From contig NZ_JBBOSU010000001.1 in NCBI RefSeq assembly GCF_038005225.1, positions 174,001-238,000 on the forward strand: a stretch of 64,000 bases of DNA, read 5' to 3'. A program made the position numbers and the translations under genes. Below, in pieces: positions 1-8,083 of the stretch. This DNA comes from Solibacillus sp. FSL K6-1523 (lineage in GTDB: Bacteria; Bacillota; Bacilli; Bacillales_A; Planococcaceae). Each line of letters opens with the position of its first letter. Within the stretch, counting starts at the first letter, position 1. Below the pieces are notes generated by a model that had not been told where the DNA came from, did not search any database, and saw only the letters and a list, made by a program, of their open reading frames with translations.

Positions 1-341
1 GTGAAAAACTTCAGGCACTTGCAAGTCATCACAGTACGATTGCCATGTTTTTAAGTGCAACGTTAACGAAAAAAATTATGAAAGAGTTACAAGCTGCGGG
101 TTGGGCGGATGATACACCAATTGCGGTGATACAACGTGCTTCTTGGCCGGATCAAAAAATCGTTCGTACAACATTATCACAACTAGATGAAGCGATGCGT
201 ACAAACGGCATTCGCAAACATGCGATGATTTTAGCTGGTTGGGCACTTGACCCGAACATTCATGAAAAAGACTATCGTTCGAAATTATACGATAAAACAT
301 TTACACATGGTTTCCGTAAAGGTGTGAAGGCAGATGATTAG
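1..341 (+). CDS. cbiF: Cobalt-precorrin-4 C11-methyltransferase, 3' part
   Basis: Only the last 112 codons are present. The frame is already open at base 3, so the ATG at 45 is internal and the true start lies before the window. The SAM-dependent tetrapyrrole methylase fold is recognisable from IAVIQRASWPDQKIVR followed by a C-terminal YDKTFTHGFRKG, as in CbiF/CobM, which methylates C11 of cobalt-precorrin-4 in the anaerobic cobalamin route. It overlaps cbiG by 8 bases, so it belongs to the same operon. Identity is inferred from these C-terminal motifs and from the cbiG-cbiA neighbours. Confidence 0.85.
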   Translation, partial: EKLQALASHHSTIAMFLSATLTKKIMKELQAAGWADDTPIAVIQRASWPDQKIVRTTLSQLDEAMRTNGIRKHAMILAGWALDPNIHEKDYRSKLYDKTFTHGFRKGVKADD

Positions 342-1473
342 TTTACAAGAAGGTGTCATTCCAGAAGTGGATAAACGCAAGCCATATGCCCTTGTATCCA
401 TTACAAAACATGGTGTGGAGAATGCGCGTAACTATGCGGAAAAATTCCCTTATGTTGACCTTTATTATATGAAAAAATTTGAGCGCGGAGACGAATCGAC
501 ACGTCATATTCAAATGTTTGATGGGACGGTTCGTTTATTATTACCGGCACTTTTTCAACAATATAAAGCGGTTATTTGTATTATTTCACTCGGTGCGGTC
601 GTACGAATGATTGCACCGCTATTAGTAGACAAAAAGCAAGATCCAGCCGTGCTAACAGTTGATGATAAAGGACAGTATGTTGTGAGCGTACTTTCTGGAC
701 ATATTGGCGGTGCAAATGCATTAACACATGAATTTGCTGAGGCAATTGGTGCGCAGCCTGTTATTACAACGGCTTCAGATGTTCAAAAAACGATTCCTGT
801 CGATTTATTTGGCGCAAAATTTGGTTGGATATGGGATGCAGAAGATAAGCTCACGCCAGTAAGTGCTTCCGTTGTTAATGAGGAGCATGTAGCCATCGTG
901 CAGGAAACAGGCGAAAGAAACTGGTGGATGCACGACACACCAATGCCCGAAACGTTAAAGTTATATCCTTCAACCGAAGAAGCGCTCGCAGTAAATCCGC
1001 ATGCGACATTACTTATTACGGATCGCATTATTGAACCGCATGAAGAAGTGCTTTTACAAAATGGTGTTATTTATCGACCTAAGTCACTTGTATTAGGAAT
1101 GGGCTGTAATAGAGGAACATCAGCAGAAGAAATAGAGGCCCTTATCGACGAAACGTTAGTCGAGCTAAAGTTGAGTAAAAAAAGCGTGAAAGCGATTGCG
1201 ACAATCGACCTTAAAAAGGATGAAGAGGGCTTTTTACAAGTAGCAGCTAAAAATAATTGGGCGTTTATTACGTATACGCCAGAACAGTTAAATGAGATGC
1301 CATTAAAAAACCCTTCTGAAAAAGTGCATAAGTATACAGGTGCTTACGGTGTATGTGAACCAGCAGCTCTGCGCTATGCGAAGACGAACGATTGGTTGCT
1401 AGAGAAAAAGAAGGGTGTGAATGCAACAATTTCAGTTGCACGAATTTCTTTTGATGAGGAGGAAATGCAATGA
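334..1473 (+). CDS. cbiG: Cobalt-precorrin-5A hydrolase CbiG
   Basis: A 379-residue protein of the usual CbiG layout. The N-terminal domain carries SLGAVVRMIAP (about residues 88-98) and SGHIGGANALTHEFA (about 121-135). A variable middle follows, then a C-terminal domain opening with LVLGMGCNRGTSAEEI. CbiG opens the delta-lactone of cobalt-precorrin-5A and releases acetaldehyde, contracting the corrin ring; it acts in the cytosol. The ATG at 334 lies within the end of cbiF and the stop overlaps the cbiA start as ATGA, which indicates translational coupling. No missing conserved block is visible. Confidence 0.92.
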   Translation: MISLQEGVIPEVDKRKPYALVSITKHGVENARNYAEKFPYVDLYYMKKFERGDESTRHIQMFDGTVRLLLPALFQQYKAVICIISLGAVVRMIAPLLVDKKQDPAVLTVDDKGQYVVSVLSGHIGGANALTHEFAEAIGAQPVITTASDVQKTIPVDLFGAKFGWIWDAEDKLTPVSASVVNEEHVAIVQETGERNWWMHDTPMPETLKLYPSTEEALAVNPHATLLITDRIIEPHEEVLLQNGVIYRPKSLVLGMGCNRGTSAEEIEALIDETLVELKLSKKSVKAIATIDLKKDEEGFLQVAAKNNWAFITYTPEQLNEMPLKNPSEKVHKYTGAYGVCEPAALRYAKTNDWLLEKKKGVNATISVARISFDEEEMQ

Positions 1474-2828
1474 ATCGATTTGTTTTAGCGGGTACAGGCA
1501 GTGGTGTTGGTAAAACAACATTCACAATTGGTATTATGCGTGCACTCATGAAAAGAGGGCTATCCGTGCAAGGATTTAAATGCGGACCGGATTATATTGA
1601 CCCGACTTTTCATACAGCGGTAACGAAAAGACCTTCTCGAAATATTGATGGCTTTATGATGGCGCATGATGTTGTTCGTGATATTGTGGCCCGTGCTAGT
1701 CATGATACGGATGTAAGTATTATTGAAGGGGTTATGGGTTTTTATGATGGGAAATCACCATTATCCAACGAAGGTTCAGCGGCGCATATTAGCGAGTTGA
1801 CGAACAGCCCGGTTATTTTAATTGTAAACGCAGCGAGTATGGCGCGTAGTGTGGCTGCCATTGTAAAAGGGTTTCAAATGCTCGATGAAAACGCCCAAAT
1901 TGTCGGCGTCATCGTCAATCAGCTTGGCAGCAAAAATCATTATGATATTGTCAAAACCGCAATTGAAGCAGAGTGTCATATACCGGTGATTGGCTATTTA
2001 CTAAAGGGCGCAGTTAAGGTGATGCCAAGTCGTCATTTAGGGCTTGTCCCCGCCATTGAACGTGGGGATTTAGATGATTATTTCGATGAGTTAGCGACTG
2101 CGATTGAAGCAACAGTTGATCTCGATGTTTTGCTTAATATAACGAAAGCTCCAGTCATTACGGTTGAAACAACTATTTTTGAACAGCAGCCGAATCGACA
2201 GCGGGTACATATTGCCGTAGCAAAAGATGCGGCCTTTAACTTTTATTACGAGGAAAATTTAGCGCTTTTACGAGCGTATGGCGCTGAGCTACACTTCTTT
2301 TCACCATTAAATAATGAGCCAGTTCCGGCACAAGCACAAGGTGTATATATTGGCGGTGGCTTCCCAGAAGAGTTTGCTGAAAAGCTAAGTGAAAACACAA
2401 CTTCAAAAGAATCAATTCGTGCTGCAATTGAGCAAGGACTGCCGACTTTAGCGGAATGTGGGGGCTACATGTATTTAACGGAAAGCATTACAAATCGTGC
2501 GGGTGAAACGTATGCCATGCTCGGTGTCATTGAAGGTCACGTAAAAATGCAAGAGAAGTTAGCTGCATTAGGTTACCGTGAAATTACAGGTGTTAAAGGC
2601 AACTTCTTAATTTATGAAGATGAGCAAGCAAAAGGGCATGAGTTCCATTATTCGACATATGAAGGTGAGCATAAAACACCTGCATATTTTAGTAAAGGAC
2701 GTTTTCGAGCACAGCAAGAAGGCTATTTAAGCGGGAATTTAGTAGCAGGCTATACACATTTTCATTTTGCATCCAACCCAAAGCTTGTACAAAATTGGTT
2801 AGATAAATGTTTGGAGGTAAATCGATGA
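1470..2828 (+). CDS. cbiA: Cobyrinic acid a,c-diamide synthase CbiA
   Basis: 452 residues, normal for CbiA/CobB. The N-terminal dethiobiotin-synthetase-like ATPase has a P-loop GTGSGVGKTT at residues 8-17. The C-terminal class I glutamine amidotransferase-like domain has its nucleophile in LAECGGYMYL (Cys330). It amidates the a and c side chains of cobyrinic acid using glutamine and ATP. The ATG overlaps the cbiG stop as ATGA, with GAGGAG about 8 bases upstream. The stop in turn overlaps the sirC start, so the operon is compact. Confidence 0.94.
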   Translation: MNRFVLAGTGSGVGKTTFTIGIMRALMKRGLSVQGFKCGPDYIDPTFHTAVTKRPSRNIDGFMMAHDVVRDIVARASHDTDVSIIEGVMGFYDGKSPLSNEGSAAHISELTNSPVILIVNAASMARSVAAIVKGFQMLDENAQIVGVIVNQLGSKNHYDIVKTAIEAECHIPVIGYLLKGAVKVMPSRHLGLVPAIERGDLDDYFDELATAIEATVDLDVLLNITKAPVITVETTIFEQQPNRQRVHIAVAKDAAFNFYYEENLALLRAYGAELHFFSPLNNEPVPAQAQGVYIGGGFPEEFAEKLSENTTSKESIRAAIEQGLPTLAECGGYMYLTESITNRAGETYAMLGVIEGHVKMQEKLAALGYREITGVKGNFLIYEDEQAKGHEFHYSTYEGEHKTPAYFSKGRFRAQQEGYLSGNLVAGYTHFHFASNPKLVQNWLDKCLEVNR

Positions 2829-3454
2829 GTTATTTCCCTTTGTTATTAAATATTGAATATAAAACAGTTGTCGTCGTTGGTGGTGGGCGTGTTGCTCGTC
2901 AAAAGGTTGATGCATTGCTTCCTGCAAAAGCGAACATCATTGTCGTGAGTCCTACGATGACGGAAGAACTTTTAGCGTATGCAGAACGCAAAGAAATTAC
3001 ATGGAAGCAAAAAGAGTTTGAGCCAGCTGACTTAGATGATGCGGCATTAGTTTTTGCCGTGACAAATAGTCAAGAAGTGAACGATGCAGTTGAGGAAGCG
3101 ACACAACATTGGCAATTACTTAGCCGTGCCGATGCAAAAGGGCGTGTCGATTTTATTAATCCAGCTGTAGTCCGACGTGGGGATTTTATCATGACGGTAT
3201 CAACTTCTGGTGCAAGTCCACGTTTAACGCGCCAAGTGAAAGCACAATTGGCGGATCAATATGGTGATTATTACGAGCAGTACGTTGCATTTTTAGGGCA
3301 AGCTCGTCAGCGCATTTTAGCCACATTTAATGGGGAAGAAAAGGCACAATTACTAACACAATTATTAGAGCCACAGTTATTAGAATGGGTAAAGGAAGGG
3401 CGCCTACATAAGTGTGAGGAGTGGCTACAACAACGATTAGGAGATTTACAATGA
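2825..3454 (+). CDS. Precorrin-2 dehydrogenase / sirohydrochlorin ferrochelatase-type protein SirC
   Basis: 209 residues. A Rossmann NAD site, VVVVGGGRVARQKV (residues 15-28), is followed by the family segment STSGASPRLTRQVK. The protein matches the N-terminal (Met8/CysG-B) part of siroheme synthase and oxidises precorrin-2 to sirohydrochlorin. It is called SirC when dehydrogenase only; an additional chelatase activity cannot be judged from sequence. I chose the ATG at 2825 because it overlaps the cbiA stop (ATGA) and has GGAGG 7 bases upstream. An in-frame ATG at 2807 lacks this. It feeds sirohydrochlorin to CbiX, encoded at 11620. Confidence 0.88.
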   Translation: MSYFPLLLNIEYKTVVVVGGGRVARQKVDALLPAKANIIVVSPTMTEELLAYAERKEITWKQKEFEPADLDDAALVFAVTNSQEVNDAVEEATQHWQLLSRADAKGRVDFINPAVVRRGDFIMTVSTSGASPRLTRQVKAQLADQYGDYYEQYVAFLGQARQRILATFNGEEKAQLLTQLLEPQLLEWVKEGRLHKCEEWLQQRLGDLQ

Positions 3455-4212
3455 GCGCAAAAGTATTTATTGTTGGAGCTGGACCAGGAGACCCCAAATT
3501 ATTAACAATACGAGGGCTTGAATGTATACAGCAAGCCGATGTCATTTTATATGATCGTTTAGTAAATCCTGTATTACTGGAACATGCAAAAAAAAACGTA
3601 GAATTCATTTATTGCGGCAAAGAACCAGGAAAGCACGGCTTAATTCAAGATGAAATTCATCGTGTATTAGTTGAAAAAGCATTGGCAGGGCATACCGTTT
3701 TACGTCTAAAAGGTGGAGATCCATTTGTATTTGGACGTGGTGCAGAGGAAGCAGCCGTTTTACGCGAGGCTAATATTGACTATGAAATTGTACCAGGTAT
3801 TACAGCAGGCATTGCAGCGCCGGCTTATGCAGGAATTCCTGTAACCCATCGTGATCATGCGACAAGTTTTGCTATTGTGACTGGCCACGGACGTGCAGAA
3901 AAAGGCAATGATTTTTTAAATTGGGGCGCGCTTAGCCATATTGATACGGTCGCTTTCTATATGAGCGTTGGCAATATTGAGCATATTACAGCACGTTTAA
4001 TCGAACATGGAAAACGAAGCGAAACACCAGTTGCAGTGATTGAATGGGGCACTACAGATAAACAACGCACAATTATCGGCACATTAGAAACCATTGCCAA
4101 ACAAATTGAGCAGGAAGTCATTCAAAATCCAGCGATGATTTTAGTTGGGGATGTTGTCAACGTACGTGAGGATATAAAGTGGTTCATTGAAAAGGAGCAT
4201 CAAACATGTTAA
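3451..4212 (+). CDS. cobA: Uroporphyrinogen-III C-methyltransferase CobA
   Basis: 253 residues, the size of a stand-alone SUMT. It contains GAGPGDPKLLTIRG (residues 9-22), ADVILYDRLV, LKGGDPFVFGRGAEE and VPGITAGIAAPAYAGIPVTH, which are the signature loops of the family. It methylates C2 and C7 of uroporphyrinogen III to give precorrin-2, the entry to both siroheme and cobalamin. The start at 3451 overlaps the sirC stop (ATGA) and has AGGAG upstream; the longer frame opening at 3421 is less likely. The gene overlaps the next one by 7 bases. Confidence 0.93.
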   Translation: MSAKVFIVGAGPGDPKLLTIRGLECIQQADVILYDRLVNPVLLEHAKKNVEFIYCGKEPGKHGLIQDEIHRVLVEKALAGHTVLRLKGGDPFVFGRGAEEAAVLREANIDYEIVPGITAGIAAPAYAGIPVTHRDHATSFAIVTGHGRAEKGNDFLNWGALSHIDTVAFYMSVGNIEHITARLIEHGKRSETPVAVIEWGTTDKQRTIIGTLETIAKQIEQEVIQNPAMILVGDVVNVREDIKWFIEKEHQTC

Positions 4213-4760
4213 ATGCACTAAAAAAGCGTCGTGCAATTCGTCAATTTGAAGCACGTGAAGTAGAAAGAGAAAAAATTGAACAATTATTAGAAGCCGCTAC
4301 ATATGCACCGAATGATCGCATGCGTGAGCCATGGCATTTTTATGTGATGCAAGGCGCTAGTAAACAAGGTTATGAGCAAGTCGCACTAAATTTTCTAGAA
4401 AAGCGTTTTCCAACAAAGCCTAATTTAGTTGAAAGTTCGATGGAAGCCATTACAAAAACGCCATTAATTATAGCGGTGACTTCAGCCATTGTAGAAGGGG
4501 ATGAAGGGGCAACGAAAGATAATGTCTTTGCGGTAAGTAGTGCAATTATGTCGATGTGGCTCATGGCGGAACAATTAGGGCTAGGCATGGTTTGGCGTAC
4601 ACGAGGCGTTGGTTTAGTACATGATACAGCGCTTCATGCTTATATTGGTGCAAGTGGGCAAGAACAGTTAGTAGGTACGTTATGTATTGGTTATCCAGCT
4701 GAATCTCCGGCGACAGAGAAAAAGCGTACAGCATTTGCTGAAAAAACAACTTGGTTATAA
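4206..4760 (+). CDS. Nitroreductase-family flavoprotein of the cobalamin operon (CbiY position)
   Basis: 184 residues with the FMN-binding nitroreductase pattern: KKRRAIRQF near the N terminus, AATYAPNDRMREPWHFYVM, and MWLMAEQLGLGMVWRTRG around residues 115-132. The reaction is not defined by sequence. Reduction of a corrinoid or flavin for BtuR is an attractive inference, because the gene sits between cobA and btuR. As I recall it, the Bacillus megaterium cob operon has an ORF called cbiY at this point. The ATG at 4206 has AAGGAG 8 bases upstream. BluB is a less likely alternative, since the length and overall pattern are those of a generic nitroreductase. Confidence 0.75.
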   Translation: MLNALKKRRAIRQFEAREVEREKIEQLLEAATYAPNDRMREPWHFYVMQGASKQGYEQVALNFLEKRFPTKPNLVESSMEAITKTPLIIAVTSAIVEGDEGATKDNVFAVSSAIMSMWLMAEQLGLGMVWRTRGVGLVHDTALHAYIGASGQEQLVGTLCIGYPAESPATEKKRTAFAEKTTWL

Positions 4761-4781
4761 AAGGATAAGGGGGGATTGACG

Positions 4782-5321
4782 ATGGCGAGACAAGGGATGT
4801 TACTTGTTTATACAGGGGATGGCAAAGGAAAAACAACAGCTTCACTTGGTGTCACGTTACGTGCAATTGGACGAGGCATGAAGGTGAAATATTTTCAATT
4901 TATTAAATCTCCTGAGCGTACGTATGGTGAACAAATTGCTTTACGCAAATTAGGGGTAGAAACGGTTCAACTTGGGATTGGGTTTACATGGACAAAAACA
5001 CCTGAAGAGCACCGAGGGGCTTTAAAATTGGCATGGGCACAAGTCAAAGAAGTGTTACGAGATGATTCGATTGATTTATTAGTGCTTGACGAACTGAATA
5101 ATGCATTGGCGATTACACGCTTTCCAGTTGACGATGTTTTACCACTTGAAGAGGTATTAGAAGCCATTCAAAATCGTCCGAAAACGATGCATTTAGTTGT
5201 GACAGGACGTTCGGCTCATCCATCACTTATTGCCATGGCAGATTTAGTTTCGACAATCGATGCGACAAAGCATTATTACGAGGAGCAAGATGTTAAAGCA
5301 ATGAAAGGTCTTGAATTTTAA
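4782..5321 (+). CDS. btuR: Cob(I)yrinic acid a,c-diamide adenosyltransferase BtuR/CobO
   Basis: 179 residues, CobA/CobO/BtuR type. The P-loop variant TGDGKGKTTA (residues 11-20) lies near the N terminus, YFQFIKSPERTYGE follows, and LLVLDELNNAL is the Walker-B-like strand. It attaches the 5'-deoxyadenosyl group to cob(I)alamin precursors. An in-frame TTG at 4776 exists, but the ATG at 4782 stands about 7 bases after a GGGGGG stretch and gives the usual N terminus. The stop overlaps the cobQ ATG. Confidence 0.92.
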   Translation: MARQGMLLVYTGDGKGKTTASLGVTLRAIGRGMKVKYFQFIKSPERTYGEQIALRKLGVETVQLGIGFTWTKTPEEHRGALKLAWAQVKEVLRDDSIDLLVLDELNNALAITRFPVDDVLPLEEVLEAIQNRPKTMHLVVTGRSAHPSLIAMADLVSTIDATKHYYEEQDVKAMKGLEF

Positions 5322-6802
5322 TGAAAGCAATTATGATTCAAGGGACGTCCTCAGATGTTGGAAAAAGTGTCATTTGCACAGCACTTTGCCGGATTTTTGC
5401 GAATGATGGATTTCGCGTAGCACCGTTCAAATCACAAAATATGGCATTGAATTCATACATTACAAAAAGTGGTGGTGAAATTGGTCGTGCCCAAGGTGTA
5501 CAAGCAGAAGCCGCTAAAATTGACGCGACAACAGATATGAATCCAATCCTCCTAAAACCAAAAGGGGAAATGATATCTGAAGTGATTTTACATGGAAAAC
5601 ATTTAGCGAATATGGATGCTTTGACATACCGAGAAACATTTGTAGAGGATGTTATGCCAGAAATACGGAAATCACTTGGGCGTCTAAGCGAACAGTTTGA
5701 AATTTTAGTATTGGAAGGTGCGGGCAGTCCAGCGGAGATCAATTTGAAAGCACGTGATATTGCGAATATGCGTATGGCACACGAAACCGATGCAAGTGTC
5801 ATTTTAGTTGCGGATATTGAACGTGGTGGTGTGTTTGCCTCAATCGTTGGTACGTTAGCACTTTTGGATGATGAAGAACGCGCTCGGGTAAAAGGTGTCA
5901 TTATTAATAAATTCCGAGGGATGAAGGAATTATTGGATAGTGGTGTGGAATGGCTTGAAAACTATACGGGAATTCCTGTTTTAGGTGTTATTCCATATGT
6001 GGATGTACAAATTGAAGCGGAGGATTCGATGGCACTATCGAGCTTACGATTAAAAAAACCACAGCAACAAGAATTTGCAATTGATGTTGCGATTATTCGC
6101 TTACCTTGTATTTCAAACTTTACAGATGTTGACCCATTATTTGAGGAACCAGGAGTGGGACCTCGGTTTGTGTCTTCATTAAAAGATTTAAAGCAGCCAG
6201 ATGTCATTATTTTGCCAGGCACTAAAAATACGGTAGAAGATTTTTTGTGGCTACAAGAAAATGGCTTAGCACAAGGCATTTTGAAGCATGCACAAAAAGG
6301 TGGAAAAGTCGTAGGTATTTGTGGAGGCTACCAAATGCTTGGAGAAGTCATTCGCGATGAGTCTGCGATTGAAGGAAGTGGTGGCACGTACTTATCACTC
6401 GGGCTATTACCAATTGAGACGCATTTTGTAACAGAAAAACAAACCGTACAAGTACATGGCCAAACTGTAACAGGTCACGATGTGAAGGGTTATGAAATCC
6501 ATTTAGGTCGCAGTGTGGCAACGAAGAAAATGACACCGTTTATTACTTTTGATGATGGTCGACAAGATGGTGTTTATACGGAACAAATTATCGGTACATA
6601 TGTGCATGGTATCTTCCAAAATCGTCATTTTACACGCGACTATTTCAACCTTATACGCAATGAAAAAAATCTGGAATTAGTTGCTGGGGATGTTGTATCA
6701 GATGAGGATCGTCGTGAACAGGCGTATGAACTTTTGGATGAACATGTGCGCCAGCATTTAGATATGAAGAAAGTATACAATTTAATACATTTATCAGTGT
6801 AG
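5321..6802 (+). CDS. cobQ: Cobyric acid synthase CobQ/CbiP
   Basis: 493 residues, standard length. The N-terminal ATPase has GTSSDVGKSV (residues 8-17) and QNMALNS. The C-terminal glutamine amidotransferase domain has VVGICGGYQMLGE with nucleophile Cys334 and the late histidine in GTYVHGIFQN. It amidates the b, d, e and g side chains of adenosyl-cobyrinic acid diamide. The gene shares its first base with the btuR stop (TAATG). It is the last gene before the riboswitch, and no terminator separates the two, so read-through from this operon can enter the riboswitch leader. Confidence 0.95.
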   Translation: MKAIMIQGTSSDVGKSVICTALCRIFANDGFRVAPFKSQNMALNSYITKSGGEIGRAQGVQAEAAKIDATTDMNPILLKPKGEMISEVILHGKHLANMDALTYRETFVEDVMPEIRKSLGRLSEQFEILVLEGAGSPAEINLKARDIANMRMAHETDASVILVADIERGGVFASIVGTLALLDDEERARVKGVIINKFRGMKELLDSGVEWLENYTGIPVLGVIPYVDVQIEAEDSMALSSLRLKKPQQQEFAIDVAIIRLPCISNFTDVDPLFEEPGVGPRFVSSLKDLKQPDVIILPGTKNTVEDFLWLQENGLAQGILKHAQKGGKVVGICGGYQMLGEVIRDESAIEGSGGTYLSLGLLPIETHFVTEKQTVQVHGQTVTGHDVKGYEIHLGRSVATKKMTPFITFDDGRQDGVYTEQIIGTYVHGIFQNRHFTRDYFNLIRNEKNLELVAGDVVSDEDRREQAYELLDEHVRQHLDMKKVYNLIHLSV

Positions 6803-6804
6803 AA

Positions 6805-6945
6805 ATACGTAAAGGGAAGAGTGATGGAAAGTCACCACGGTACCCGCCACTGTGAAGCGGAGAGTTGTAGCGATACCACTGCAAAATATTTGCGGGAAGG
6901 GCTATGAACTTTAGGATGCGAAGTCAGGATACCTGCTGATAAACG
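6805..6945 (+). ncRNA. Cobalamin riboswitch aptamer
   Basis: The conserved elements appear in order: AAAGGGAAGA at 6811, GTGATGGAAAGTCAC at 6821-6835, TACCCGCCACTGTGA at 6841-6855, and the B12 box GAAGTCAGGATACCTGCT at about 6920-6937. This is the cobalamin aptamer pattern. It begins directly after the cobQ stop and precedes a corrinoid-uptake operon, which fits. The expected expression platform is the intrinsic terminator at 7194-7224, about 250 bases away because a dispersed repeat lies between. The exact 5' and 3' limits are approximate. Confidence 0.9.
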
Positions 6946-6998
6946 GAATATTGTTCTTACGGGAGTATAAGAGCCACTATGCAATACATAATGGCATA

Positions 6999-7193
6999 TT
7001 AACTTGCTTCAGCAGAAGTTCTCCACTTCTATTAGTGGGGGATGAATGCCAAGAATGACTTTAATTCAGTGGGAGTTCAATTCCAGGCTGAATCAAGTTA
7101 AAGCCCCCGGCGGATGTCACAGATTTTTTAGAGGAGTTTTTCGAGCAAGCTCGAAAAAAAATCTGGACGCAAATACGCCGAGGCGTATTTGAT
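6999..7193 (+). repeat. Dispersed structured repeat, copy A
   Basis: It starts with the 5' arm TTAACTTGCTTCAG. It contains the GTGGGGGATGAATGCC block, the 3' arm CTGAATCAAGTTAA (7088-7101), the block CGGCGGATGTCACAGATTTT, the hairpin TTTTTCGAGC-AA-GCTCGAAAAA, and ends with the palindrome AAATACGCCGAGGCGTATTT. The same blocks recur at 12807, 23140, 40160 and 60563. This copy lies between the cobalamin aptamer and its terminator. Confidence 0.9.
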
Positions 7194-7224
7194 CGTATAA
7201 ACAATTTGATTTATACGTTTTTTT
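7194..7224 (+). terminator. Intrinsic terminator of the cobalamin riboswitch leader
   Basis: CGTATAAA-CAATTTGA-TTTATACG followed by seven T. It ends 12 bases before the Shine-Dalgarno sequence of the methyltransferase gene, so it is the probable transcription-attenuation platform. It begins immediately after repeat copy A. Confidence 0.8.
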
Positions 7225-7252
7225 GTATTTTATAAGAAAGGAGATGCTTGAA

Positions 7253-8083
7253 ATGAAAGGGTCACCTTTACATATCGATTTTGAGAAGCTATGGAAAGAA
7301 GGCATGCATAATTGGCACGGTGAAATGCCTGAACGAATGATTGATGATGCATTAGAAGAAGCATTTTGGTCTCAATCGATGCAAAAAAAATCCTATCGCC
7401 AAACGGATGCCCATACGAAGCCGATTTATGAAAAAATGCGGAAACATATACCGGAAAATGCGACGTGTTTAGAAATCGGTCCGGGATGGGGAAATTACAC
7501 CTTTCCATTACGAGAAGATGCTGAAAAGCTAACATTAGTAGATGGTTCAGAAAGTGTTCTTCAATATTTACAACAATATTTTGTAGAAGACGAAGGGGTG
7601 CAGTACGTCCATGCAAAATGGGAAGATGCTGAAGTAGAAAAGCATGATGTTGTCATTGGCGTCAATTGTTATTACCGGATCTATGAAATGAATGAGGCAT
7701 TGTTGAAGATGAATCGCTTGGCAAAAAAGCGCGTCATTATCGGCTTAACAACAGGGCCTATTCAGCCTCATTATGTTGTACTCGATCAACAATTCGGTTA
7801 TCAAATTAAATATCCAAGGCGTGATTATATTGGAATCGTCAATATGCTTTATCAGCTTGGGATTTATGCAGATTGTGAAATGCTTCCACTAGAACGTACA
7901 TATCGCTATGCCTCATATGAAGCATTATATACCGCGCAAAGTAAGAAGATTTTAAATGACACGTTTCAGATCGATGATGTAAAAGCAGCACTTGCAGGTT
8001 TTATAACGGAAGAAAACGGAGAAATTATCTATCGTCATAAATTTTACGCGGCGATTATTAGTTGGGAGCCTGTGAAGCGATGA
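7253..8083 (+). CDS. Class I SAM-dependent methyltransferase under the cobalamin riboswitch
   Basis: 276 residues. Motif I is CLEIGPGWGNYTFPL (glycines around residues 76-80), and motif II includes LTLVDGSESVLQYLQ, which together define a Rossmann-type methyltransferase. The substrate cannot be told from sequence. The ATG at 7253 has AAAGGAG 9 bases upstream; the ATG at 7244 abuts the Shine-Dalgarno and is unsuitable. It is the first gene of the riboswitch-controlled operon and its stop overlaps the permease start (ATGA). A role in corrinoid handling or in a process needing B12 is inferred from context only. Confidence 0.75.
   Translation: MKGSPLHIDFEKLWKEGMHNWHGEMPERMIDDALEEAFWSQSMQKKSYRQTDAHTKPIYEKMRKHIPENATCLEIGPGWGNYTFPLREDAEKLTLVDGSESVLQYLQQYFVEDEGVQYVHAKWEDAEVEKHDVVIGVNCYYRIYEMNEALLKMNRLAKKRVIIGLTTGPIQPHYVVLDQQFGYQIKYPRRDYIGIVNMLYQLGIYADCEMLPLERTYRYASYEALYTAQSKKILNDTFQIDDVKAALAGFITEENGEIIYRHKFYAAIISWEPVKR

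Noticed and set aside
7130-7165. Intrinsic terminator in the TTTTTCGAGC/GCTCGAAAAA hairpin of the dispersed repeat
   Set aside because: The stem is followed by an A run that pairs with the T run before it; there is no downstream T tract on either strand. It is a structural part of the repeat, not a terminator by itself.
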